From Motiliproteus sp965230735 (GTDB lineage: Bacteria > Pseudomonadota > Gammaproteobacteria > Pseudomonadales > Balneatricaceae): DNA of 64,000 nucleotides. The notes under the pieces were generated by a model, which searched no databases, was not told the origin of the DNA, and saw only the letters and a list, made by a program, of their open reading frames with translations. Shown in pieces: positions 1 to 8,140 of the stretch. Location of the stretch: NCBI RefSeq assembly GCF_965230735.1, contig NZ_OZ246016.1:1426001-1490000 (forward strand), read 5' to 3'. Made by a program: the position numbers and the translations under genes. The stretch's first letter is position 1, and each line of letters begins with the position of its first letter.

Positions 1-88
1 TCTTTCCAGGCTGGCTGCATTTCGGCTGAGCCAGTATGATCAGTAAAACTTTAGCTGCTGCCGCACCGGTCGGCCCGATAGGACGCCA

Positions 89-640
89 ATGAACGAAAAG
101 TTGAAACAGGATGCCTGGATCCAGGAGGCTTTCTCCGCCCTGGCCGAGGGAGGTGTGGCCAGTGTGAAGGTCGAGGTGCTGGCGAAGCGTTTGAAGGTCA
201 CCAAGGGCAGTTTCTATTGGCACTTCAAGAACCGGCCTCAATTGCTCGAGAAGATGTTGGAGAGCTGGCGCGAAGGGCGAATCCGCACCATTCGTGAGCA
301 GGTGGAGGGTGATCGGCCCGCCGGTCAGATCCTCGACGAGTTGCTGCAGCTCTATCTGGATCGGGCCAACCCTCGCGGTAATGCGATTGAATTGGCGGTA
401 CGCGACTGGGCCCGTAGCGATGAAGCGGCGGCGGGAGCCGTGGCTCTGGTTGACCGTCAGCGGCTCGAGTCGGTGGCCGGTCTCTACCGACAGCTGACCG
501 ATTCGGAAGCCGAAGCCTATGCCAAGGCATTCTTGTTCTACAGCTACGTATTTGGCAGCAGCCTGGTGAATACCAGCGCCAGTGACGTGGTTGACGACGC
601 CGAGCTACGCCAACGTTGTGGCGCGCTATTGGTCAATTGA
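89..640 (+). CDS. TetR family transcriptional regulator
   Basis: This 183-residue protein has the layout of a TetR-type repressor: an N-terminal helix-turn-helix of about 50 residues (residues ~20-60, with the typical VTKGSFYWHFKNRPQLL recognition-helix region) and a variable helical ligand-binding and dimerisation domain. The ATG follows a weak AGGA about 7 bases upstream. The gene stands alone and converges on the isovaleryl-CoA dehydrogenase gene, with a shared bidirectional terminator between them. TetR proteins usually repress a neighbouring or divergent gene, but the upstream neighbour lies outside the window, so neither target nor ligand can be named. The family call is secure; the role is not. 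Confidence 0.9.
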   Translation: MNEKLKQDAWIQEAFSALAEGGVASVKVEVLAKRLKVTKGSFYWHFKNRPQLLEKMLESWREGRIRTIREQVEGDRPAGQILDELLQLYLDRANPRGNAIELAVRDWARSDEAAAGAVALVDRQRLESVAGLYRQLTDSEAEAYAKAFLFYSYVFGSSLVNTSASDVVDDAELRQRCGALLVN

Positions 641-681
641 GGTTGAAATCCTAGAGACCTGAGTCCAGAGAGTTCTAAATA

Positions 682-721
682 AAAACGGCCCCTGTCGATA
701 GTCACCGACAGGGGCCGTTTT
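682..721. terminator. Bidirectional rho-independent terminator
   Basis: Perfect 16-bp arms (682-697 and 706-721) enclose an 8-base loop. Flanking A and T runs allow use from both sides, which suits the convergent TetR gene and acyl-CoA dehydrogenase gene. Confidence 0.9.
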
Positions 722-743
722 GTATCACGTGAATTTCTGCTGA

Positions 744-1910
744 TCAGTTACCGATGAACAGTTCGCGACCGATCAGCATCCGGCGGATTTCGGACGTACC
801 GGCGCCGATTTCGTACAGCTTGGCATCACGCAGCAGGCGACCGCTGGCGAATTCGTTGATGTAACCGTTACCGCCCAGCAGCTGGATGGTATCCAGCGCC
901 ATCTTGGTGGCCAGCTCGGCGCTGTAGAGGATCGCACCGGCAGCATCCTTACGGGTGGTCTCGCCACGATCGCAGGCCTTGGCCACCGCGTAGACGTAGG
1001 ACTTGGCCGCGTTCATGCCGGTGTACATATCGGCGATCTTGCCCTGTACCAGCTGGAACTCACCGATCGACTGGCCGAACTGCTTGCGGTCGCGGATGTA
1101 GGGGACGGCCAGGTCCATGCAGGAATCCATGATCCCCAGCGGACCGGCAGACAGTACTGCGCGCTCGTAGTCGAGGCCGCTCATCAGTACCTTCACGCCC
1201 TTGTTCAGCTCACCCAGGATGTTCTCCTTCGGAACCACGCAATCTTCGAATACCAGCTCGCAGGTGTTGGAGCCGCGCATGCCCAGCTTGTCCAGCTTCT
1301 GTGCCCGAGAGAAGCCCGGTGCATCGCGCTCGACGATAAAGGCGGTGATGCCGTGCGGGCCTGCGGAGGTGTCGGTCTTGGCGTAGATCACGTAGACATT
1401 GGCGTCCGGACCGTTGGTGATCCACATCTTGTTGCCGTTGAGCAGGAAGTGGTCGCCGTTATCACGGGCGGTCAATTTCATGCTGACCACGTCGGAACCG
1501 GCGTTGGGCTCGGACATCGCCAGGGCGCCGATGTGTTCGCCGCTGATCAGCTTGGGCAGGTACTTCTGCTTCTGCTCTTCATTGCCGTTGCGGTTGATCT
1601 GGTTGACGCACAGGTTGGAGTGGGCGCCATAGGACAGGCCGACAGAAGCGGAAGCCCGGCTGATCTCCTGCATCGCGACCACGTGGGCCAGGTAACCCAT
1701 CTCAACACCGCCGTACTGCTCCGGTACGGTGATACCCAGCAGACCCATCTCACCGAACTTCTTCCACAACTCGTTCGGGAAGGCGTTTTCCTGGTCGATT
1801 TTTTCGGCGTTGGGGGCGATCTCGGCGGCGGCAAATGCATTGACCTGCTCGCGCAGCATGTCGACGGTTTCACCCAGATCGAAGTTAAAACCTTTATAGC
1901 TGGAAATCAT
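744..1910 (-). CDS. ivd: Isovaleryl-CoA dehydrogenase
   Basis: The 388-residue product is a full-length acyl-CoA dehydrogenase that most resembles isovaleryl-CoA dehydrogenase of leucine breakdown (isovaleryl-CoA to 3-methylcrotonyl-CoA, FAD-dependent, electrons to ETF). The N-terminal helical domain, the central FAD-contact strand (AMSEPNAGSD and WITNGPDA motifs) and the C-terminal QLLGGNGYINEF and GAGTSEIRRMLIGREL motifs are all present in order. The start is an ATG with GAGGGA upstream. It is monocistronic here: the methylcrotonyl-CoA carboxylase genes that often accompany it are absent from the window. Substrate choice within the acyl-CoA dehydrogenase family is inferred from overall likeness rather than from a tested residue. 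Confidence 0.88.
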   Translation of the reverse strand: MISSYKGFNFDLGETVDMLREQVNAFAAAEIAPNAEKIDQENAFPNELWKKFGEMGLLGITVPEQYGGVEMGYLAHVVAMQEISRASASVGLSYGAHSNLCVNQINRNGNEEQKQKYLPKLISGEHIGALAMSEPNAGSDVVSMKLTARDNGDHFLLNGNKMWITNGPDANVYVIYAKTDTSAGPHGITAFIVERDAPGFSRAQKLDKLGMRGSNTCELVFEDCVVPKENILGELNKGVKVLMSGLDYERAVLSAGPLGIMDSCMDLAVPYIRDRKQFGQSIGEFQLVQGKIADMYTGMNAAKSYVYAVAKACDRGETTRKDAAGAILYSAELATKMALDTIQLLGGNGYINEFASGRLLRDAKLYEIGAGTSEIRRMLIGRELFIGN

Positions 1911-2248
1911 GATGCTGATCCCTCGTTGGAATTATTTATGTTGCCGGTTTCGATCACGGCAGTCAGGGCCGGAAGCCGATCGAAGTTGGATAGCCTGCAT
2001 CCTAGGCAACTGTCAGAACCGTGTCAATACGCCACCGTATGGTTGGTGAAAAAATAATCACCAACTTTGCTCTCGCGGCGGGTGAAGCGCGACCTAATTC
2101 CCCCTACAATGGAAGCTATCCAGAGCCGACGCCGAACACCCACGAGGAGCCGTCGGAATCTCATTGTTTAAACATTGAATCGTTGAGTTGGATGGAGGCT
2201 TAAGGCCTGCGTTCGCTGCCGATTTACAACCAATAAAAGGTGCTTTTC
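1911..2248. promoter_or_regulatory. Intergenic region between ivd and pdxJ with an inverted repeat
   Basis: This stretch separates the divergently transcribed ivd and pdxJ genes and must hold both promoters. It contains a perfect 8-bp inverted repeat, GTTGGTGA (2042-2049) and TCACCAAC (2058-2065), spaced by 8 A/T bases, plus a GTTTAAAC palindrome near 2166. The repeat could be an operator or a short hairpin. No gene was found. Confidence 0.5.
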
Positions 2249-3025
2249 ATGCCGATCGCTACTGCGCTTAGCGTCAACCTGAACAAGATCGCCCTGATGC
2301 GAAATTCACGTCTGTCCGGTATTCCCAGCGTCACCGAGGCGGCTCGGGTCGCGATCGCCCATGGTGCCGACGGCATCACCGTGCATCCGCGTCCGGATCT
2401 TCGCCATATCCGCCCCAGCGATGTCTACGAACTGGCGGCGATGCTGCAGGTGGAATTTAATATCGAGGGCAACCCGTTCGAAGGGGCGATGGGCGAGTAT
2501 CCGGGATTTCTGGAGCTGGTACGCAAGGTGCGCCCGGCGCAGTGTACGCTGGTTCCCGATGCACAGGACCAACTGACCTCCGATCATGGCTGGGATCTGC
2601 AGCAGCACGGTCAGCAGCTCAAGCCGATCATCGATGAGCTCAAGGCGCGGGGAATCCGGGTCAGTCTGTTTATGGATGCCGATTCCGACGATATCGAGCT
2701 GGCTGCCGCCCTCGGTGCCGATCGGATCGAGTTGTACACCGAATCCTATGCCGATGCCTTTGGGTCCGAGCAGCAACAGGCCGTGTTTGAGACTTTCCTG
2801 AATGCCGCCGAGCGGGCCCAGGCCGCCGGACTTGGTGTTAATGCCGGTCACGATCTGAATCTGGATAACCTGGCACTGATGGCCAGCATTCCCAACCTGG
2901 AAGAGGTCTCTATCGGCCATGCGCTGGTTGCCGATGCTTTGATGATGGGGCTGGGTGATGCCGTCAGCGCCTACAAAGCGATCCTGGTCAAAGCCGGACT
3001 CGAGTCCGGGGTTGAGTCAAACTGA
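2249..3025 (+). CDS. pdxJ: Pyridoxine 5'-phosphate synthase
   Basis: PdxJ condenses 1-deoxyxylulose 5-phosphate with 3-amino-1-hydroxyacetone 1-phosphate to give pyridoxine 5'-phosphate. The protein (258 residues from the ATG at 2249) shows the TIM-barrel hallmarks: ADGITVH, RHI, SLFMDAD, VNAGHDLNLDNL and the closing IGHALVADALMMGL. The ATG lies 8 bases after AAAAGG and is preferred to the in-frame GTG at 2240. The N-terminal motif reads SVNLNKIALMRNSR rather than the NIDHIATLRNARG of E. coli PdxJ, so this belongs to a divergent branch. It is coupled to a radical SAM gene rather than to acpS or recO. The stop codon overlaps the next start by one base. Confidence 0.9.
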   Translation: MPIATALSVNLNKIALMRNSRLSGIPSVTEAARVAIAHGADGITVHPRPDLRHIRPSDVYELAAMLQVEFNIEGNPFEGAMGEYPGFLELVRKVRPAQCTLVPDAQDQLTSDHGWDLQQHGQQLKPIIDELKARGIRVSLFMDADSDDIELAAALGADRIELYTESYADAFGSEQQQAVFETFLNAAERAQAAGLGVNAGHDLNLDNLALMASIPNLEEVSIGHALVADALMMGLGDAVSAYKAILVKAGLESGVESN

Positions 3026-3891
3026 TGGCGGAGTTGGACGATCGCATCACGCTGGCCTACGACAGTCACGACCGCCTGAGCCAGTACGAGCGCCTGGTCT
3101 ACCCGGTGGTCTCACGACGCTCCGGCGGACTGTCGCTGGGGATCAACCTGAATCCGGATAAACGCTGCAACTTCGACTGCGTTTACTGTCAGGTCGAGCG
3201 GACCGAACAGGCGCCGGAATTCGAGCCGACCCTCGAACAGATTGAGCGAGAGCTGCGTGACTGGCTTGAGCAGATCTCCGATCAGGGTTATCGCGGTTAC
3301 CCGCTGCGGGATATCGGGCTGGCCGGCGACGGTGAGCCGACCACCGTTCGGATTCTACCCCAGGTGCTGCAACTGCTGATCGATCTGAAGCGTGAGTATG
3401 CGCTGGCGGATGAGGTCAAACTGGTGCTGTTCACCAATGCCACCAAGATCGACCGTAAGGATCTTCAACCGCTATGGGCCGACTTCTATCAAGCCCGCGG
3501 CGAAGTCTGGTGCAAGCTGGACTTCTGGGATGCCGAGTCGCTTGAGCAGTTGAACCGTACCCGGGCGCCTTTTGAGCGATTGGTAGAGAAGATCAACCGT
3601 TTCGGCAGTCAATATCCTCTGGTGCTGCAGTCCTGCTTCTTCAACTGGTGTAACCAGAGTTTCACTATCGATCACTATGATCGTTACGTTGAACTGGTCG
3701 AGCAGCTGCTGAGTCAGGGAACTCAGATCAGCAAGATCCAGGCTTACACCCTGGCTCGTCAACCGGCAGAAGCTCAGGCGCGTCCGTGGACTGATGACGA
3801 GATGGACCGTCTGGCGGCCAGTTTGCGCAGACGTTTGCCGGTTGAAGTCGAACTCTTTTACGAGAAAGGCTCGGAAGAAACCGGTACGTAA
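3025..3891 (+). CDS. Radical SAM protein, wyosine-synthetase-like (COG0731 type)
   Basis: This 288-residue protein carries a radical SAM CxxxCxxC motif (CNFDCVYC at about residues 49-56) that would bind the [4Fe-4S] cluster used to cleave S-adenosylmethionine. A GDGEPT motif follows, as in the COG0731 family related to tRNA wybutosine enzymes. Bacteria do not make wybutosine, so the substrate of the bacterial members is uncertain. The ATG shares one base with the pdxJ stop codon, so the two are probably translated together. Whether the pairing has metabolic meaning is unknown. Confidence 0.8.
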   Translation: MAELDDRITLAYDSHDRLSQYERLVYPVVSRRSGGLSLGINLNPDKRCNFDCVYCQVERTEQAPEFEPTLEQIERELRDWLEQISDQGYRGYPLRDIGLAGDGEPTTVRILPQVLQLLIDLKREYALADEVKLVLFTNATKIDRKDLQPLWADFYQARGEVWCKLDFWDAESLEQLNRTRAPFERLVEKINRFGSQYPLVLQSCFFNWCNQSFTIDHYDRYVELVEQLLSQGTQISKIQAYTLARQPAEAQARPWTDDEMDRLAASLRRRLPVEVELFYEKGSEETGT

Positions 3892-3906
3892 TAGGCTGAA
3901 TCCATC

Positions 3907-3983
3907 TTTTTGTGCAATGCACAAAAAAGTTGTTGACTTCCCCTTGAGGGCGGCCTATATTTACACTCGTTTTTGCACTGCAA
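3907..3983 (+). promoter_or_regulatory. Phasin gene 1 promoter with paired TGCA-type palindromes
   Basis: A sigma-70 promoter is visible: TTGACT (3933-3938), a 17-base spacer and TATATT (3956-3961). A perfect palindrome with 10-bp arms around one base (3907-3927, core TGCAATGCA) lies just upstream of the -35. A second, TTGCACTGCAA (3973-3983), lies where transcription would begin. The centres are 61 bp apart. PhaR repressors are known to bind TGC-rich dyads at phasin promoters in this general layout, so these are predicted PhaR-type operators. No phaR lies in the window. Confidence 0.75.
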
Positions 3984-4010
3984 CATAATTTTCTAGCAAA
4001 GGTGAACGCA

Positions 4011-4370
4011 ATGTACGAGAAAGTACTCGAAGATATGAAGGCCCGCATGCAGCCCGTGCTGGATCTGGCTGAGACCAACAAGAAGGCCATGGAAACCCTG
4101 GCTTCTGTTCAGAAAGAATCAATGACTGACGTTGTTAACGCCAGCCTGGAACAGTTCAAGGCCGTTGCCGAGTGCAAGGAGCCGCAAGCTGCTCTGGACC
4201 TGCAGGTCAAGTTCTACAAAGACCTGGAAGCCAAGATGACTGAGTCTGCTGAGAAGAGCATCGCGGCCATCACTGAAGCCAAGGAAGCTTACGTTTCTGC
4301 GGTTGAAGATGCGGCTAAGAAGGCCACTGCTGAATTCGAAACCGCCGTTCAGAAAGCGACCGGTAAGTAA
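4011..4370 (+). CDS. phaP: Phasin family protein, copy 1
   Basis: This small (119-residue), charged, alanine- and glutamate-rich helical protein looks like a polyhydroxyalkanoate granule-coating phasin. The N-terminal half contains MQPVLDLAETNKKAMETL and DVVNASLEQFKAVAECKEP, and the C-terminal half is coiled-coil-like. The ATG at 4011 follows AAAGGTGA by a few bases and is preferred to the GTG at 4002. The gene has its own promoter with two palindromic operators and its own terminator. It shares most of its N-terminal two thirds with the next gene. Phasins bind granule surfaces and help set granule size; no PHA synthase gene is present in this window. Confidence 0.85.
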   Translation: MYEKVLEDMKARMQPVLDLAETNKKAMETLASVQKESMTDVVNASLEQFKAVAECKEPQAALDLQVKFYKDLEAKMTESAEKSIAAITEAKEAYVSAVEDAAKKATAEFETAVQKATGK

Positions 4371-4390
4371 GCAGAATCCTGTTCTATCAA

Positions 4391-4425
4391 ATCCCCCGTA
4401 CCGGCCGGTACGGGGGATTTTTTTT
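4391..4425 (+). terminator. Rho-independent terminator after phasin 1
   Basis: A perfect GC-rich palindrome (4391-4418, ATCCCCCGTACC with its complement) is followed by a run of T residues to 4425. Confidence 0.93.
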
Positions 4426-4459
4426 GCCTGCGCGATACGAATATGACAGCGAGAATAAA

Positions 4460-4537
4460 TTTTTGTGCAGTGCGCAAAAAAAGTTTGACAGCAAATTCAA
4501 AGTTGCTATATTGGAATCATTGTTGTTGCACTGCACA
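4460..4537 (+). promoter_or_regulatory. Phasin gene 2 promoter with paired TGCA-type palindromes
   Basis: TTGACA (4485-4490), a 16-base spacer and TATATT (4507-4512) form the promoter. A palindrome with one mismatch (4460-4480, core TGCAGTGCGCA) precedes the -35. A second, TTGCACTGCACAA (4526-4537 region), follows the -10. The centres (4470 and 4531) are again 61 bp apart, although the -35/-10 spacer differs by one base from copy 1. This argues that operator geometry is under selection. Confidence 0.75.
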
Positions 4538-4599
4538 AGTCGATGCGCAGGTGTATAAGAAGCTTATAAACGTTGTTTTTACTTTTTGAGGATAAACCT

Positions 4600-4971
4600 A
4601 TGTACGATCAGATGCTCGCAGAGATGAAGACCCGCATGCAGCCCGTTCTGGACCTGGCGGAAACCAACAAGAAGGTCATGGAAACCATGGCAAACGTGCA
4701 GAAAGAAGCGATGACTGACGTTGTTAACGCCAGCATGGAGCAGATGCAGGAACTGGCCAAGTGCCAAGACCCGAAAGCAGCTTTCGACCTGCAGGTTAAG
4801 TTCTACAAGGCGCTGGAAGCCAAGATGGCTGACACCACTGAAAAGAACCTGGCTGCCCTGAACGAAGCTAAAGAAGCTTTCGCTGCCGTTGTTGAGACTT
4901 CTGCCAAGCAAGCCGCTGCTGAAGTTGAAGAAGCCGTACAGAAGGTTTCTGCTCAGGTTAAAGTTGCTTAA
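4600..4971 (+). CDS. phaP: Phasin family protein, copy 2
   Basis: This 123-residue paralogue of the upstream gene shares the MQPVLDLAETNKK, DVVNAS and FDLQVKFYKALEAKM segments and differs mostly in its alanine/glutamate-rich tail. The ATG at 4600 follows GAGG by 8 bases and matches the start of copy 1, so the longer in-frame extension upstream is rejected. It has its own promoter, paired operators and terminator, so the pair arose by duplication of a whole transcription unit rather than as an operon. It should coat PHA granules; different tails may give different affinities. The family call is firm; the division of labour is unknown. Confidence 0.85.
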   Translation: MYDQMLAEMKTRMQPVLDLAETNKKVMETMANVQKEAMTDVVNASMEQMQELAKCQDPKAAFDLQVKFYKALEAKMADTTEKNLAALNEAKEAFAAVVETSAKQAAAEVEEAVQKVSAQVKVA

Positions 4972-4986
4972 TCTTAAGTAACCGAC

Positions 4987-5021
4987 AAAAAACCCTCCCG
5001 GTTCGCCGCGAGGGTTTTTTT
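4987..5021. terminator. Bidirectional terminator between phasin 2 and the GGDEF gene
   Basis: Arms AAAAAACCCTC (4987-4997) and GAGGGTTTTTT (5010-5020) provide an A/T-flanked hairpin that works in both directions. It sits between convergent genes. Confidence 0.9.
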
Positions 5022-5046
5022 GTGCTCGGCGATCTTGATCTCGAAC

Positions 5047-6267
5047 TTAGCGGCAGACCCGATTTCGGCCCGCCGACTTGGCCCGGTAAAGCGCTTTATC
5101 AGCCGCTTTTAGGCAATCTGATTTGGCCTCGTTTTGGGCCACCCCGATGCTGATCGTGACCGAAACGCTGTCGCCTTTTGGGCTTCCCTTTCCGCGCCGC
5201 TGCTTACCCTTACGATTGCTCTTGGGCCGGTCCTGATCACGTAATTTCATCCTCGCCTGTTCGATGGTCTGGCGGATCTCTTCCAAGGGGGCCAGTGTCT
5301 GTTCCAGGTCCCGGCCGGGGAAAACCACACAAAACTCTTCGCCGCCGTAACGGTAGGCTTTGCCAAGCCGCACTTTGGATAGCTTGGCAGCCACCAGTCG
5401 CAGAACCTGATCGCCGACATCGTGGCCATAGCGATCATTGAATTTCTTGAAGTGGTCGACATCCAGCATGGCCAGGCAGTAGTGACGTCCGAGGCGCTTG
5501 AGGTGTTCATTCAGCGCCCGTCGGCCGGGAAGTCCGGTCAGCTCGTCGAGATAGGCCAGCCCGTGGCTATGGCGGAGCAGCGCAAACAACCACAGCAACA
5601 GCATCAGGCTGATCAGCAGGCTAGATAGCCGCAGCATCTGTGGCTCCAGAATCAACGTTAAAGCCAACAACGTACTGACCAGCAGGTAAGCATTGAAGCG
5701 ATCCGGGCGGAGCATCAGACGTATCAGCAAGGCGGTTAGGGCTAATGGCAGTGACAGGGCGCTGATAAAGTTGAGCGGGACAGTGGTCAGATTGGTGATC
5801 CAGTTCGGAAGTGCAGCAAAACCATTCGGAACATAGCTTAATCCCTGCTGTAGCCACTGCGGTTGGTATTCAACCAGCCACAGGCAAAGGCCCAGCTGCG
5901 CCAGAATCAACAGCCAGCGCATCAGGTTGAGCAGTCCCAGGGTTCCCCGTTCGGCGTACCAGCTGATCAGCGCCAGGTTCAGCGGGAGAAGCACCAACAA
6001 CGACTCGATATAAAGTGCCGAGAGTTGCTGTTGCAGGGAGAAATCGGTCAGCAGTAACCAGCCGGCGGCAAGCAGGCTGCGGCCACTGTTGAAATGCCAG
6101 CCGAGCAGAATAATCGGCGCCGTTAACAGGTAGGGCAGGTAGGGCAGCAGCTGCTCCCAAGGGGCGCTCAATAGTGGAACTTGAGGAAGCCACCACCAAC
6201 CGCTACCAAACAGTAGCAGTGGAAGCAGCAGCGGTTGCAGAAATTGGAGGGGTTTGGGGACGCTCAC
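5047..6267 (-). CDS. Membrane-anchored GGDEF diguanylate cyclase
   Basis: The first ~235 of 406 residues are a run of hydrophobic, leucine- and tryptophan-rich segments, giving several predicted membrane helices. A GGDEF domain follows: DELTGLPGRR, MLDVDHFKKFNDRYGHDVGDQ and the active-site signature YRYGGEEF. The GGEEF variant is compatible with cyclic-di-GMP synthesis from two GTP. No RxxD inhibitory site lies at the usual place five residues before GGEEF. A lysine/arginine-rich loop (DRPKSNRKGKQRRGKG) interrupts the domain late, before VTISIGVA. It lies just downstream of a lipoprotein gene in the same direction. The sensed signal is unknown. Confidence 0.88.
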   Translation of the reverse strand: MSVPKPLQFLQPLLLPLLLFGSGWWWLPQVPLLSAPWEQLLPYLPYLLTAPIILLGWHFNSGRSLLAAGWLLLTDFSLQQQLSALYIESLLVLLPLNLALISWYAERGTLGLLNLMRWLLILAQLGLCLWLVEYQPQWLQQGLSYVPNGFAALPNWITNLTTVPLNFISALSLPLALTALLIRLMLRPDRFNAYLLVSTLLALTLILEPQMLRLSSLLISLMLLLWLFALLRHSHGLAYLDELTGLPGRRALNEHLKRLGRHYCLAMLDVDHFKKFNDRYGHDVGDQVLRLVAAKLSKVRLGKAYRYGGEEFCVVFPGRDLEQTLAPLEEIRQTIEQARMKLRDQDRPKSNRKGKQRRGKGSPKGDSVSVTISIGVAQNEAKSDCLKAADKALYRAKSAGRNRVCR

Positions 6268-6305
6268 TACTCAAGAAAGTCCATATCAGGGCCGGTTGGC
6301 AGCCC

Positions 6306-6944
6306 CTAGCTGGAGAGTTGCTCCAGTTGTTTGTTGACCTCGGCTTTGTAGCGCTGCTCCAGCTCCGGGCTCGTCACCGGCGTGTCATTCTGACGCGCGT
6401 CCTGAAGCAGGTCTCCCATGAGTTTGAAGGCGGTCAGGTTGGCCAGCAGTTGTTGCTTGGGCTTGCGTCGGGCCGCGTCGGCCTGAACTTCGCACAGCAT
6501 GGTACTCAGTTCGGTCTTTTTGCCCTGGCTATCCAGGTCCGACAGGCAGGCGTTGTACTGACGATCGTAGGCGTTGCCGCTGTCGCGACGCAGTTGCATT
6601 AACAGGCTCAGCTTGTCGGAATAGAAGGTGGCGGTGATGGTGGTCAGATCGCTTTGACTGTTCAGCTGCCGGTAGCTTTCCAGCAGCAGTTTCATCTCCT
6701 GCTGCACCTTGTCGATCACCTCGCGATCGAAGTCTTCGTCACCGATGTGATTTTGGGCACGGCGAACCAGCAGAAAGATTTTGCTGCGGGTTTCGTTATC
6801 GGCAGCACTGAGTTTTCGCTGGGCTTCGGCCAGCTGGGCTTTGACACGCTGCAGCTCGGCCAGAGTTGCTTTGTACTCCTCCTCGTAGGAGGGGCCGCAA
6901 CCGCTAACCAACAGGACGGACAGGATAAGCAAGGCGCGCAACAT
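6306..6944 (-). CDS. Predicted lipoprotein with coiled coil
   Basis: This 212-residue protein starts with a short signal peptide and a clear lipobox (LLVSGC, Cys16), so it should be lipidated after signal peptidase II cleavage. Residues ~20-60 form a strongly charged predicted coiled coil. The rest is helical with two cysteines (YNACLSDL and TMLCEVQ) that could pair in the periplasm. I do not recognise a named family. It is 38 bases upstream of the membrane GGDEF gene in the same direction and could form a two-gene operon with it, possibly as a periplasmic partner of the sensor. Confidence 0.7.
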   Translation of the reverse strand: MLRALLILSVLLVSGCGPSYEEEYKATLAELQRVKAQLAEAQRKLSAADNETRSKIFLLVRRAQNHIGDEDFDREVIDKVQQEMKLLLESYRQLNSQSDLTTITATFYSDKLSLLMQLRRDSGNAYDRQYNACLSDLDSQGKKTELSTMLCEVQADAARRKPKQQLLANLTAFKLMGDLLQDARQNDTPVTSPELEQRYKAEVNKQLEQLSS

Positions 6945-7045
6945 CGGTCGGTTCCCTCACAGTTTGACGCGGATTCTCGGGCTTCAACCGTGCCCGTTTA
7001 TTTTTACTGATCAAGCATATAGCACTGCGTCTGTCTCGACCAGCA

Positions 7046-7954
7046 TCAGCTTTCGGTGGGTTGGAATCCGGCTTGACGGTGAAACCAGTCCGCCACTGTT
7101 TTGACCGTCGTGTCGATATGTTCGAACGGCAGCATATGGCAGCCGTCGTCGACCTCAAACAGATCGAACGGCTGGCGGCTGCTGCTGATCAGGCGCCGGA
7201 TATAGCTCGGTGACAGGACCTGGTCCCGCTCGCCGACAATGATGGCGCTGGGGATTCCAAGTTCGGATTCGGTGATTCGGCTACGAGCATTGTAAACGCT
7301 ATCCAGCGTGCTGATCGGGTACTGCCAAACCAGACGCTCATCGACCCGGGCGAACTCGCCCATGGGGTTGTGGGTCAGCAGATTGTCGATATCGATAAAG
7401 CTGCGGAAGTCGACCTCGGCCCAGGGCATAAAGAATCGATTGATCGACAACGCCTGCCAGCCGAACTGGTGGAACATATCCGGCGGGACCTCGTTGATAA
7501 ACAGGGTATGGCACATCAGCGCCTGGACGCGGGGTTCTTGTTCGGCCAATGCCAAGCCGATCCGGGAGCCGATTGAGCAGCCGAACACGCCGAAGGGGCC
7601 GCAATGGTCCTTTTCCAATTGATCGATGAGACGACGCAGTTGAGGGATTAGGGTGTCGAGTCGATAGCTGCCCCTGGAACCGCCGGAATAACCATGGCCG
7701 GGGAGATCGATGCTGAGACAGTTGAAACCGCACAACGACAGTTTGTGCAGCATTTCGCAGTAAAGCTCGGAGTAGGTGCCGATGCCGGGGATGAACAGAA
7801 TCCACGGATCTTGGGGCTGCGACGGGTAAAGTTCACCGTGCAGAGGTAGCTCTCTAAACTGCAGCAATTGGCGATGTTGCAGGTAGTCCAGCAACCCCAG
7901 CTGTTGATAGATCAGACGACGATTTTCGGACAGGTGGACGTTGGCTTCGGACAT
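7046..7954 (-). CDS. Alpha/beta hydrolase
   Basis: The protein (302 residues from the ATG at 7954) has an alpha/beta-hydrolase fold. It shows the oxyanion region ILFIPGIGTYSE, the strand-helix DLPGHGYS, a nucleophile elbow GCSIG, an acid loop GERDQVLS and the catalytic His in DDGCHMLPFEH. These fit a serine hydrolase such as an esterase, lipase-like or thioesterase enzyme; the substrate cannot be told. The in-frame ATG pair at 7984 is an alternative start, but the segment it adds is not conserved-looking and no ribosome site is clear for either. There is no signal peptide, so it is probably cytoplasmic. Confidence 0.82.
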   Translation of the reverse strand: MSEANVHLSENRRLIYQQLGLLDYLQHRQLLQFRELPLHGELYPSQPQDPWILFIPGIGTYSELYCEMLHKLSLCGFNCLSIDLPGHGYSGGSRGSYRLDTLIPQLRRLIDQLEKDHCGPFGVFGCSIGSRIGLALAEQEPRVQALMCHTLFINEVPPDMFHQFGWQALSINRFFMPWAEVDFRSFIDIDNLLTHNPMGEFARVDERLVWQYPISTLDSVYNARSRITESELGIPSAIIVGERDQVLSPSYIRRLISSSRQPFDLFEVDDGCHMLPFEHIDTTVKTVADWFHRQAGFQPTES

Positions 7955-8140
7955 ACAGCGATCTCTGGTGATTGTCGTCATCATATAGGTGCGATTGAAA
8001 ACAGGGAAGGGTGGATCGGCTGGCGGGCTTGTGGACCAAAGACCGATAGCCGCCGGGATTGAGTAATGATCGCTGCGATCCCTACGCCAACCTGTTACCC
8101 TGTCGCCTTCTTTTCCCGTTTCCTACAGGACTCAATAACG

